Assembly (NCBI GenBank): GCA_019310865.1
Contig: JAFDDL010000022.1
Coordinates: 1-25,962, forward strand
Direction: 5' to 3'
Origin: Deltaproteobacteria bacterium
GTDB lineage: Bacteria > Desulfobacterota > Desulfobacteria > Desulfobacterales > JAFDDL01
DNA: 25,962 bases
Under the pieces are notes generated by a model. That model made no database searches. It was not told where the DNA came from and worked only from the letters and a program-made list of their open reading frames with translations. Shown in pieces: positions 1 through 7,058 of this stretch (position 1 is the stretch's first letter; every line of letters begins with the position of its first letter). Made by a program: the position numbers and the translations under genes.

Positions 1-50
1 GCGGACATGAAAGCGCAAGCTTGTCCCTCTCGTACTGTTGTACATATCAT
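1..50 (-). CDS. 5' end of a small cysteine-containing protein (partial; possibly PxxKW family)
   Basis: The minus strand opens with ATG at 50-48, preceded by a very strong ribosome binding site (GGAGGTG, about 8 bases upstream). It reads MICTTVREGQACAFMS before leaving the window. The opening CTTVREG..CAFM resembles the start of the short PxxKW-type cysteine-rich proteins found in Desulfobacterota. That match is from memory and rests on 16 residues, so the family name is tentative. The start and strand are well supported by the ribosome binding site and by a good upstream promoter at 187-215. No function can be assigned. Confidence 0.55.
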   Translation of the reverse strand, partial: MICTTVREGQACAFMS

Positions 51-76
51 TGGAATCACCTCCCTTAAGTTATTTT

Positions 77-115
77 GTGTCCATCCGGAAATTGGATCAA
101 TTTCTGGATGGACAC
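77..115. repeat. 17-bp inverted repeat (long hairpin)
   Basis: The arms at 77-93 (GTGTCCATCCGGAAATT) and 99-115 are complementary over 17 bp with one G-T wobble and a 5-base loop. On the minus strand the hairpin ends about 12 bases before the ribosome binding site of the gene at 1-50. No uridine run follows it on that strand; on the plus strand the following bases are only AT-rich. It could be a leader stem, a weak plus-strand terminator or one copy of a dispersed palindrome. Confidence 0.7.
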
Positions 116-133
116 TATTTAATTATAAAAAAA

Positions 134-156
134 GGCCGGGACAATGAACCCCGACC
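134..156 (-). terminator. Intrinsic terminator or attenuator in the leader of the minus-strand gene
   Basis: On the minus strand a 7-bp stem (GGTCGGG with CCCGGCC, one wobble) is followed directly by seven T (plus-strand A run at 127-133). This is a standard rho-independent terminator. It lies only about 25 bases after the transcription start predicted from the promoter at 187-215 and about 85 bases before the start codon at 50. It would therefore end a very short RNA or act as an attenuator. The upstream GGGAC (172-168) could pair with GTCCC inside the stem (142-138), which would give an alternative fold. Confidence 0.65.
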
Positions 157-186
157 GATTTTCGCAGGTCCCAAAAAATCTTCGGG

Positions 187-215
187 AATATAATGACCAA
201 AGTTTGAAATGTCAA
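187..215 (-). promoter_or_regulatory. Strong sigma-70 promoter for the minus-strand gene or short RNA
   Basis: On the minus strand there is a perfect -35 box TTGACA (215-210), a 17-base spacer and TATATT (192-187, 5 of 6 matches to the -10 consensus). Transcription would start near 180 and run through the hairpin at 134-156 and the stem at 77-115 to the start codon at 50. No comparably good plus-strand promoter for the rnf operon was found in 193-319. Confidence 0.7.
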
Positions 216-231
216 CCCGTTTTTTGGATTA

Positions 232-250
232 TTTCAAAAAGAACTTGAAA
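232..250. promoter_or_regulatory. Inverted repeat upstream of the rnf operon (possible operator)
   Basis: TTTCAA and TTGAAA form 6-bp arms around 7 bases (232-237 and 245-250), about 80 bases before the cytochrome gene. A TATGTT at 263-268 could serve as a -10 box, but no -35 box is correctly spaced from it. The rest of 193-319 shows no clear element. The repeat lies between the divergent minus-strand promoter and the rnf operon, so it could serve either. Support is weak. Confidence 0.25.
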
Positions 251-331
251 CGTTTTGTGCGGTATGTTACGAGGCTCCTTTGGCTTTAGCGCTCGCAATA
301 ACGATCTAACCCACAAAGGATGTTACGGAAA

Positions 332-763
332 ATGACACCACGGAAAGAACTTAAGCTGGCATACGCACTGGCGGTGATTCTGCTTGTTGTGGGTACATTT
401 AGCTATGCAGCGTTCCCTGCAAAAGCACCGGAGCAACCGATCCGGCTCATGTTTAAAAGCGTTGCGGGAAAAGTGATGTTTGACCACCAAACACATTTGA
501 CTGATGGCGGATACGGAATTTCCTGTCAAGATTGTCATCACCACCCCCAGGAGGAGCCCGACCTTCGCTCCTGTAGCGAATGCCACCAGATCCCGGCGGA
601 TGGCGAAATGGTTCCCACCGCCTGTCTCGATTGCCATGAATCGGATGAATTAGAAGATTCACAAATGAGCAAACGTGCCGATGCGCTGCACGGACAATGC
701 ATCGATTGTCACAAAGAGTACGATGCCGGTCCCGTGGAATGCGCCCAGTGTCATGTCCTATAA
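332..763 (+). CDS. Periplasmic multihaem cytochrome c (class III-like, five CXXCH) of the rnf cluster
   Basis: This is a small exported multihaem cytochrome and the first gene of the rnf operon. Counting from the upstream ATG at 320, there is a basic N-terminus, a hydrophobic segment at about 11-31 ending SYA-A (signal peptide or anchor), and five haem sites: CQDCH 69-73, CSECH 85-89, CLDCH 102-106, CIDCH 127-131 and CAQCH 141-145. Further histidines (56, 59, 74, 75, 124) could be distal ligands. Classical cytochrome c3 binds four haems, so five motifs is one more than usual. The start at 332 is preferred because AAAGGA lies 11 bases upstream, whereas the ATG at 320 overlaps that site. By position it probably takes electrons from, or gives them to, the periplasmic side of Rnf (RnfG/RnfD). 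The electron partner is inference. Confidence 0.88.
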   Translation: MTPRKELKLAYALAVILLVVGTFSYAAFPAKAPEQPIRLMFKSVAGKVMFDHQTHLTDGGYGISCQDCHHHPQEEPDLRSCSECHQIPADGEMVPTACLDCHESDELEDSQMSKRADALHGQCIDCHKEYDAGPVECAQCHVL

Positions 764-829
764 ACTCATGGGGCGTTTGCTGACAACCACCTGTAAACCT
801 TAGGTATCTTAGACGGAATAGGCTGACAT

Positions 830-2113
830 ATGAAAGAAAAATCATTTTGGGGGCTCACAGCGCAAAAGATCTTCTATCCGCCTGCACTGGCCATTGCTTC
901 AGATATCAAACAGATCCCCAGTCCGAAACGGGCGACGTTTTTGGTCAAAGGCAGCCTCGATAAACAGGAAATATCCCTGCCTAAGGTGGGGGACACGGTG
1001 AAGACCGGTCAGAAACTGACTCTGTCGGTGCAAGCAGATGGGTATGCAATCTCAAGCATTACCGGTACCGTTTCCGCCATTGAACCCTATTCCGGAGATT
1101 TTGGGAAATCTTTTGTGGCCGTCACCGTGGATGCCGCCGACTCCGAATCAATGGATGATGCGTTTTCAAAGACAATCGAAGCGCCGACACCAGAAACGGC
1201 CGTGGCATATTTAAATGCGCTGCCGGGTAATCCCTCATTCGAACCGTATACGCAAGCGAATCACGGTATCCATACCATCGTGGTCACGGGTGTCGACGCC
1301 GATATGTTGGTTGACACCAATAATATTGTCGCTGCCGGACAAGCCGAGGCCATTAAAAAAGGTGTTGCCATCCTCAAGCAAATCACTGGAATCGAACAGG
1401 TACTCGTTGTCGTTCCCAGAGACCAAATTCAGGGACTCGGCTCACTGGGCGCAGAGCTTCGGGCTGTGGATGCGCAATATCCGTCCGCACTTCCCAAGTT
1501 GATCATGAAGGACGTGCTGGACATCATCGTTCCCGCCGACAAAACCGTCTTGGATACGGGTGTCGGTTTTTTCAGCGCCGAGTCTATTGCGATGCTCGGT
1601 CGAGCATTTGAAACCGGACAGACGCCGGTTATAAAAACCATAACCGTTATCCGCAAAGACGGCAGTCGAATACTCACAACGGCAAAATTGGGCACACCCA
1701 TCCGGGAGATCATCTCGGCCTGCGGTGAATCTTTAAAAGAGAAGGATCGCCTGATTCTTGGCGGCCCCATGACCGGATCGGCTATCTATTCAGATGAATA
1801 CCCGGTCTGCCCGGACACGGACGCCGTCATGATCCAGGACGCTTCGGACGTTTCCCTTGTGTCGGATTATCCGTGCATCAATTGCGGTGAATGCGTACGC
1901 GCATGCCCCGTAAACATTCCCGTGAATCTCCTGGTTCGTTTTCTCGAGGCGGGTGTATATGAAGAAGCAGCCGATATGTATGACTTGAATGCGTGTATTG
2001 ATTGTGGTCTTTGCAGCTATGTCTGTGTGGCCAAAATTCCCATCTTTCAATATATCCGGCTGGGAAAATACGAATTGAACCGAGCCCTATCAGCGGAGGC
2101 ACCGAATGATTAG
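830..2113 (+). CDS. rnfC: Rnf electron transport complex subunit RnfC (NADH loop missing)
   Basis: RnfC is the cytoplasmic peripheral subunit that normally exchanges electrons with NADH through FMN and two [4Fe-4S] clusters. This 427-residue protein has the N-terminal barrel-sandwich part, an SLBB-like region at about 200-300, and two ferredoxin motifs: CINCGECVRACP from about residue 349 and CIDCGLCSYVC near 388. The usual glycine-rich GxGGAGFPT loop and the following ECEPY segment are not seen. The equivalent stretch reads PGNPSFEPY and then GVDADMLVD. NADH oxidation at the normal site is therefore doubtful. It starts at ATG 830, 66 bases after the cytochrome gene, and its end overlaps rnfD by 8 bases. 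Identity is secure from the cluster motifs and operon; altered cofactor use is inference. Confidence 0.93.
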   Translation: MKEKSFWGLTAQKIFYPPALAIASDIKQIPSPKRATFLVKGSLDKQEISLPKVGDTVKTGQKLTLSVQADGYAISSITGTVSAIEPYSGDFGKSFVAVTVDAADSESMDDAFSKTIEAPTPETAVAYLNALPGNPSFEPYTQANHGIHTIVVTGVDADMLVDTNNIVAAGQAEAIKKGVAILKQITGIEQVLVVVPRDQIQGLGSLGAELRAVDAQYPSALPKLIMKDVLDIIVPADKTVLDTGVGFFSAESIAMLGRAFETGQTPVIKTITVIRKDGSRILTTAKLGTPIREIISACGESLKEKDRLILGGPMTGSAIYSDEYPVCPDTDAVMIQDASDVSLVSDYPCINCGECVRACPVNIPVNLLVRFLEAGVYEEAADMYDLNACIDCGLCSYVCVAKIPIFQYIRLGKYELNRALSAEAPND

Positions 2114-3062
2114 TCCAAAAAAACTCATCGTTTCCCATGCGCCGTTTCGGCACAACGGAAGCAGCATTTCCCAAAGAAGTTACCATACCATCCTTGCCGC
2201 CCTGCCGGCTGCGCTGGTGGGAATGGCCCTGTTTGGAATGCCGGCTGTGGGTGTGATCTCCTTATCCATCTCGTCAGCCATCATTTGGGAGTTATTGCTC
2301 AACCGGGTCACGGGCAGACCGGTGACCATCGGGGACGGAAACGCCGCCCTGGTCGGCCTACTCTACGGAATGCTGATGCCGGCAACCATGCCCTGGTGGG
2401 CCGTTATCGTCGGCACCTTTACCGCCATCGTAATCGGAAAACAGATTTATGGCGGAATCGGCAGCAACCCATTTAATCCGGTCCTTCTGGCAGTGGCAAT
2501 TCTGATGATTTCCTGGAAGGATCTGTTCGATTTTGACCAAATGCTGGTCCATTACGATTTTACATTTGCCACCGCCTATCCACTGGCCGCTCTCAAGCAT
2601 TTTGGCGTATCGGCCGCCGACTTTCCCGCCGTTGACCTTCTGCTCGGCAAACAGATCGGCGGCATCGGTTCAACCTGCGGCCTGGCATTAATCGCAGGCG
2701 GCGCCTATCTGATTCTCAGGGGTTTCATTCGCTGGGAAATAACGGCATCCTTTCTGGGCGGCATACTGATAACCGCCACCTGTTTCCACATGGTCGACCC
2801 GTCACAATATGCCGGCCCCATGATTCACCTCCTGTCGGGCTATACCCTGGTCGGCGCCTTTTTTCTGGCCACTGAAGATTCTTCTTCACCGGTCAACATC
2901 CTGGCCATGTTCATTTACGGCGCATTGGGCGGCGTCATGACGATCCTCATTCGAAATGTCGGCGACTATGTAGACGGCGTGGTACTTGCGATTCTGCTGA
3001 TTAACGTGGCAAATCCCCTTCTGGACAAAATTCGACCCAAAGCAATTGGAAAGGTAGTCTAA
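2106..3062 (+). CDS. rnfD: Rnf complex subunit RnfD (membrane flavoprotein)
   Basis: RnfD is an integral membrane subunit that carries a covalently bound FMN and forms part of the ion-translocating core. The 318 residues contain repeated hydrophobic segments (for example about 27-60, 82-110, 122-138 and 180-200) and GIGSNPFNPVLL near 117-128, a typical RnfD/NqrB stretch. The flavin-accepting threonine is probably Thr156 in TFAT-AYPLAALK. The family motif is usually SGATPLAALK, so the region is slightly altered but the threonine is kept. The start ATG overlaps rnfC by 8 bases and has GGAGG (2095-2099) upstream. Flavinylation would need an ApbE enzyme, which is not in this window. Confidence 0.93.
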   Translation: MISPKKLIVSHAPFRHNGSSISQRSYHTILAALPAALVGMALFGMPAVGVISLSISSAIIWELLLNRVTGRPVTIGDGNAALVGLLYGMLMPATMPWWAVIVGTFTAIVIGKQIYGGIGSNPFNPVLLAVAILMISWKDLFDFDQMLVHYDFTFATAYPLAALKHFGVSAADFPAVDLLLGKQIGGIGSTCGLALIAGGAYLILRGFIRWEITASFLGGILITATCFHMVDPSQYAGPMIHLLSGYTLVGAFFLATEDSSSPVNILAMFIYGALGGVMTILIRNVGDYVDGVVLAILLINVANPLLDKIRPKAIGKVV

Positions 3063-3063
3063 G

Positions 3064-3657
3064 ATGAAGGAAATGATAAAAATGGTCGTGGTGCTGACCA
3101 TCCTGAGCGCCTTCTCAGGTGGGCTGCTGGCAAAGCTCAAGGATGAAACCAAGGACAGGATTGAAGTGCAGGAACTGCAGCTGGTCAAAGGTCCCGCAGT
3201 CCAGACAATTCTTGACGGCGCTGAAAACGATCCGGTAACAGACCGTTTCAAAATCATGGATGGCGAAAGCGAAAGAAGCATCTTTGTGGGTGTTTTCGAC
3301 GGCGTTGCCAATACCATCGCCTTTGAAGTCAAAGGCAAGGGGTATGGAGATGAAATCGGTTTGATGCTCGGCATCAATGTGAATCAGGACAAACTGGTGG
3401 GCATCGGCGTCACCACGCATAAAGAAACCCCCGGGCTCGGCGGAAATGCCAAGGATGATCCAAGCTTCTCGGCCCAATTCAAGGGGCTTTCGCTGGATAA
3501 ACCGTTTCTGGTAACCAAGGACGGTGGCGGCATCAACGCTATCAGCGGCGCCACCATCACCTCGCGTGCGGTTTGCATGGCCGCAACCGATGGAAGCGGT
3601 GTGTACCAGCGAATCAAAGCACAGATCTCAGACAAGCTTAAAGAGATGTCAAAATAG
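3064..3657 (+). CDS. rnfG: Rnf complex subunit RnfG (FMN-binding, periplasmic)
   Basis: RnfG is a membrane-anchored periplasmic subunit with a covalent FMN. The 197-residue protein has an N-terminal hydrophobic anchor (about 6-24) and a FMN-binding domain ending with GGGINAISGATITSRAV. Thr164 in SGAT is the expected flavin attachment site. ETPGLG near 121-126 is also a family hallmark. It begins one base after the rnfD stop and ends 9 bases before rnfE, so translation is likely coupled. RnfG is the likely contact for the cytochrome encoded at the head of the operon, as proposed for Rnf complexes associated with multihaem cytochromes. Confidence 0.95.
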   Translation: MKEMIKMVVVLTILSAFSGGLLAKLKDETKDRIEVQELQLVKGPAVQTILDGAENDPVTDRFKIMDGESERSIFVGVFDGVANTIAFEVKGKGYGDEIGLMLGINVNQDKLVGIGVTTHKETPGLGGNAKDDPSFSAQFKGLSLDKPFLVTKDGGGINAISGATITSRAVCMAATDGSGVYQRIKAQISDKLKEMSK

Positions 3658-3666
3658 GAGTCAGTT

Positions 3667-4278
3667 ATGGCAAAATCGATCGCGCAGGAATTTACCAAGG
3701 GCTTGTGGGCGGAGATCCCGCCGTTTCGGCTGGTCCTCGGGTTGTGCCCGGTGCTGGGCGTCACAACGACGATGTTCAACGGGCTGGGAATGGGCCTTGC
3801 CACCACTTTTGTTCTGTTATGCTCCAATATCCTCGTATCTTTATTGCGAAACGTGATACCCGCCAAGGTTCGAATCGCCTGTTTTATTATCATCATCGCA
3901 ACCTTTGTTATTGTCGTGGAACTGCTGATGCAGGCCTTTGCATACGAGCTCTTCCTGAGTCTGGGTGTGTTCATCCCGCTCATCGTCGTCAATTGCATCG
4001 TGCTGGGACGCGCCGAGGCGTTTGCCTCCAAAAACGGCCTGGTGCTGTCCATGGCTGACGGGTTGGGTATTGGTATCGGATTTACGCTTTCGCTGGCCGC
4101 CTTGGGGGGAATTCGAGAAGTATTGGGCGCCGGGAATCTCACCATTGCCAAGGGACTTGTTCTGGAGCAGATTTTCGGTCCGTCTTTCATGCCCTTTGAT
4201 TTTATGATCCAAGCTCCCGGCGCATTCGTCTGTCTCGGACTGATGCTGTGTGTGATGAACCTCATCGGAAATAAATAG
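3667..4278 (+). CDS. rnfE: Rnf complex subunit RnfE (integral membrane)
   Basis: RnfE is one of the two homologous six-helix membrane subunits that together hold an intramembrane iron-sulfur centre. The 203-residue protein has LGLCPVLGVTTT with Cys27, and VVNCIVLGRAEAFA with Cys110. These are the two half-sites expected to contribute cysteines with RnfA. Strongly hydrophobic segments run through its length (about 40-60, 68-90, 96-112, 125-145 and 180-198). A GGAG ribosome binding site (3657-3660) lies 6 bases before the ATG. It is 10 bases upstream of rnfA. No anomaly was seen. Confidence 0.95.
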   Translation: MAKSIAQEFTKGLWAEIPPFRLVLGLCPVLGVTTTMFNGLGMGLATTFVLLCSNILVSLLRNVIPAKVRIACFIIIIATFVIVVELLMQAFAYELFLSLGVFIPLIVVNCIVLGRAEAFASKNGLVLSMADGLGIGIGFTLSLAALGGIREVLGAGNLTIAKGLVLEQIFGPSFMPFDFMIQAPGAFVCLGLMLCVMNLIGNK

Positions 4279-4288
4279 GAGAAGATAA

Positions 4289-4864
4289 ATGGGCGACCTG
4301 ATAACCCTTGCCATTGGCTGCATCTTTGTAAATAATATTCTGCTGGCGCAATTTTTAGGGAATTGCCCGTTTCTCGGCACATCCAAAAAGATGGAGACCG
4401 CAGTCGGAATGTCCATGGCGGTCGTTTTCGTTCTGGTCTTGGCCGGTGTGATCACCTGGATCACCTACACCTACCTGCTCCTTCCGTATAATTTGGTTTA
4501 CCTGCGAACCATTGCCTTTATTCTGGTCATCGCTTCGCTGGTACAGTTCGTGGAGATGTTTCTGAAAAAGAGTATTCCCGCTCTGTATGCCGGGTTGGGA
4601 ATTTTTCTGCCATTGATCACCACCAACTGCGCCGTCATGGGCGCCTGTGTGATCAATATCGACAAGGAGTATACCTTTATTCAGGCATTAACGGCATCGT
4701 TCAGTTACGCCATCGGATTTGGTCTGGCTTTGATTCTCTTTGCCGGTGTCCGGGAACGAATTTTGCTGGCCCGGGTACCCAGGCCCCTGATGGATACATC
4801 CATTGCGCTTATCACCGCAGGCGTACTCTCCCTGAGTTTTTTCGCGTTTAAAGGTATGGTATAA
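4289..4864 (+). CDS. rnfA: Rnf complex subunit RnfA (integral membrane)
   Basis: RnfA is the partner of RnfE in the membrane core. The 191-residue protein has LAQFLGNCPFLGTSKK with Cys26 and LITTNCAVMGACV with Cys114, the expected iron-sulfur half-sites. Six hydrophobic segments are visible. Length matches the family (about 190). A GGAG site (4278-4281) lies 7 bases before the ATG, and the gene ends 11 bases before rnfB. The strong similarity in layout to RnfE reflects their common origin. Confidence 0.95.
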   Translation: MGDLITLAIGCIFVNNILLAQFLGNCPFLGTSKKMETAVGMSMAVVFVLVLAGVITWITYTYLLLPYNLVYLRTIAFILVIASLVQFVEMFLKKSIPALYAGLGIFLPLITTNCAVMGACVINIDKEYTFIQALTASFSYAIGFGLALILFAGVRERILLARVPRPLMDTSIALITAGVLSLSFFAFKGMV

Positions 4865-4875
4865 AGGAGTTCACC

Positions 4876-6966
4876 GTGCTTGAAGCCATTTTATCCATGT
4901 CAGCGATCGGGGGGATCTGTGGTCTAATACTCAGCGTCGCTTCCAAAGTTTTCTATGTATACGAAGATCCAAGAATTTCCCAAATCGAAGGGCTCATGGC
5001 CGGCGCCAATTGCGGTGGGTGCGGCTATGCGGGATGTTCCGCTGCCGCTGTTGCAGTGGTCAGTGGCACAGCGCCGCCCAGCGTCTGCATCCTGGCCGGT
5101 TCGGAAGCCGCAACCACCATCGGCGCAGTTATGGGAGTGGATGTGGGAAGCGCAGAACCGAATCTGTCCGTCAATGAATGCGAGGGCGGAAATCGGGCAG
5201 AAGATCGTTATCATTATATGGGTATCAACAGCTGCCGTGCCCTGACCACGTTTTATGGTGGCAAACGGGTGTGCGCCGTAGGATGCCTCGGTCTCGGCGA
5301 TTGCATCAGATCTTGTGCCTTTGACGCCATTCACATGAGCCCTGAAGGGTTTCCGGTGGTGGATGAGGCCAAATGCGTTGGATGCGGCGCCTGCGAAAAA
5401 GCCTGTCCCAAAGCCATCATACAAGTTCGAACCATGTCCCGGCGTCTGCTTCACTTCAACCAGGAAGAAGACGCCCTGGCACCTTGCCGGCAGACCTGTC
5501 CGGCGGAGATCGACATACAGAAATACATCTCCCAGATTCGCGAAGGTGATTATGAAGGTGCGGTCAATACCATTCGAGACCGAAATCCACTGCTGCTTGC
5601 CTGCGGGCGCGTTTGCCCGCATCCATGTGAAGACTACTGCCGCCGGGGAATAGAGGACACCCCTGTGTCCATCAACCAGCTCAAGCGATTCGTGGCCGAT
5701 TATGAAATGAACTCCGGAAGCCGACTGCCCGTCTCCTGTGCTCCGGACACGGGCAAGCGCGTAGCCGTCATCGGTGGCGGCCCGGCCGGACTGAGCGCTG
5801 CCTTTTTTCTGCGCCGCCTTGGACACGCGGTCACCATTTACGACATGATGCCCGAACTGGGCGGCATGATCCGCTATGGCATTCCCGAATACCGACTGCC
5901 CAAGGCGGTGCTCAAGTGGGAGGTCGATGGCATCCTGAATCTGGGTATCGACACCAAAACAAACGTAACATTGGGCAAGGATTTTACCATTACCTCTCTG
6001 GTGTCCGCAGGTTACGACGCCATCTTCATGGGAATCGGCGCCTGGAAGGACTATAACCTGGGTGTTGACGGCGAAAACCTGGACGGGTGCTATACCGGTA
6101 TCGATTTTCTGACCCGGTTTGCATCGGACCAGCAGGACGGAAAACCCGTGGAAGATTTTCCCATCGGTAAAAAATGCGTGGTGATCGGCGGTGGCAATAC
6201 CGCCATCGACTGCGTCCGCACCTTGGTCCGTCTGGGTGCCGAAGACGTCACCATCGTCTATCGGCGAACCCGAAAGGAAATGCCGGCCAATATGGTTGAA
6301 ATCGAGGCCGCCGAACATGAAGGCGTCAAGTTTCATTTTCTCGCCGCACCGGTCCGTGCCATCGGTGATGAGGACGGCCGCGTCCAGCAATTGGAATATC
6401 TCAAGATGGAACTGGGCGAACCGGACGCCAGCGGCCGGCGCAGGCCGGTACCCATCGAAGGATCGGAAACCCTGCTGGACATTGATATGCTGGTAACAGC
6501 CATCGGTCAGGGACCTGATGTTTCATTTCTGGACGAGGGTAAGCGAATCGCGGAGATCGGCATTACCCGGTGGAACACCATCGACGCGGACCCGGAAATT
6601 CTCCAGTCCAACATCCCCTATATTTTTGCGGCCGGTGATGCTTACACCGGCGCCTCGCTGGTGGTTGAAGCCATCGGCGGCGGACGACGGGCCGCTCGGG
6701 CCATCGATCTGTATTTAAAGGGACAACCGATCACCGCTGTCCCCCGATCCTTGCAAAAAAAACATATTCCGGAATCACTTTTCAAATCGGTAAACGGCGT
6801 GGTTCGCTCTCCACGGACACCCATGCCGGAACTGCCCGTGGATGAACGCATTCGGTCATTTGTGGAAGCGGATCTTGTTATCAGCGAGGCGGATGCCGCC
6901 GTCGAATCACGTCGCTGCCTCTCCTGTTGCCGAATCTGTTACGATAAGGACGAAAACGTGGCCTAA
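4876..6966 (+). CDS. rnfB: RnfB fused to a GltD/NfnB-like FAD-NAD(P) oxidoreductase
   Basis: RnfB is the iron-sulfur subunit that meets ferredoxin. Residues 1-25 form a membrane anchor. GANCGGCGYAGC near 43-54 plus a later Cys is the RnfB [4Fe-4S] motif. GLGDCIRSC and CVGCGACEKACP (about 138-178) are ferredoxin-type clusters. Instead of ending near residue 200-300 the protein runs on to 696. APCRQTCPAEIDIQKY and ACGRVCPHPCEDYCRRG (about 203-260) match the dihydropyrimidine-dehydrogenase/GltD iron-sulfur domain. VAVIGGGPAGLSAA near 294-307 binds FAD. VVIGGGNTAID near 435-445, followed by YRRTRKEMPA, binds NAD(P), and the arginine pair suggests NADPH. AAGDAYTGASLVVEAIGGG closes the FAD site, and CLSCCRIC lies near the end. 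The start is GTG with AAAGGAG about 6 bases upstream. No frameshift is needed. The fusion is seen directly; NAD(P)-ferredoxin exchange at this subunit is inference. Confidence 0.95.
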   Translation: MLEAILSMSAIGGICGLILSVASKVFYVYEDPRISQIEGLMAGANCGGCGYAGCSAAAVAVVSGTAPPSVCILAGSEAATTIGAVMGVDVGSAEPNLSVNECEGGNRAEDRYHYMGINSCRALTTFYGGKRVCAVGCLGLGDCIRSCAFDAIHMSPEGFPVVDEAKCVGCGACEKACPKAIIQVRTMSRRLLHFNQEEDALAPCRQTCPAEIDIQKYISQIREGDYEGAVNTIRDRNPLLLACGRVCPHPCEDYCRRGIEDTPVSINQLKRFVADYEMNSGSRLPVSCAPDTGKRVAVIGGGPAGLSAAFFLRRLGHAVTIYDMMPELGGMIRYGIPEYRLPKAVLKWEVDGILNLGIDTKTNVTLGKDFTITSLVSAGYDAIFMGIGAWKDYNLGVDGENLDGCYTGIDFLTRFASDQQDGKPVEDFPIGKKCVVIGGGNTAIDCVRTLVRLGAEDVTIVYRRTRKEMPANMVEIEAAEHEGVKFHFLAAPVRAIGDEDGRVQQLEYLKMELGEPDASGRRRPVPIEGSETLLDIDMLVTAIGQGPDVSFLDEGKRIAEIGITRWNTIDADPEILQSNIPYIFAAGDAYTGASLVVEAIGGGRRAARAIDLYLKGQPITAVPRSLQKKHIPESLFKSVNGVVRSPRTPMPELPVDERIRSFVEADLVISEADAAVESRRCLSCCRICYDKDENVA

Positions 6967-6973
6967 ACCCTAA

Positions 6974-7035
6974 TGGGGACGTTCTTCAGATTATAAGTTT
7001 CTGAATAGAAACTTATAATCTGAAGAACGTCCCCA
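6974..7035. repeat. 29-bp perfect palindrome (REP/MITE-like or bidirectional terminator)
   Basis: The arms at 6974-7002 and 7007-7035 are perfectly complementary over 29 bp around a 4-base loop (GAAT). The tips read TGGGGACGTTCTTCA and its complement. The element lies between the converging ends of rnfB and rluD, so it could stop transcription both ways, although no T run follows. The GGGGACGTTCTTC tip resembles repeats seen near REP-associated transposases in some genomes; this is from memory. Confidence 0.85.
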
Positions 7036-7053
7036 CACACCGTCCCCACACAC
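7028..7053. repeat. Two tandem copies of a 13-base unit
   Basis: CGTCCCCACACAC occurs at 7028-7040 and again at 7041-7053, followed by a partial third copy (CGTCC at 7055-7059). The first copy overlaps the right tip of the palindrome, so the array probably arose by slippage or by repeated insertion at the palindrome edge. Confidence 0.8.
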
Positions 7054-7058
7054 GCGTC

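Noticed and set aside
3384..4382. A 332-codon open frame on the minus strand
   Set aside because: It is antisense to rnfG, rnfE and the start of rnfA, whose motifs are complete; it shows no protein family features.
4924..6390. A 488-codon open frame on the minus strand
   Set aside because: It is antisense to rnfB, has no ribosome binding site or recognisable domain, and is explained by the codon bias of rnfB.
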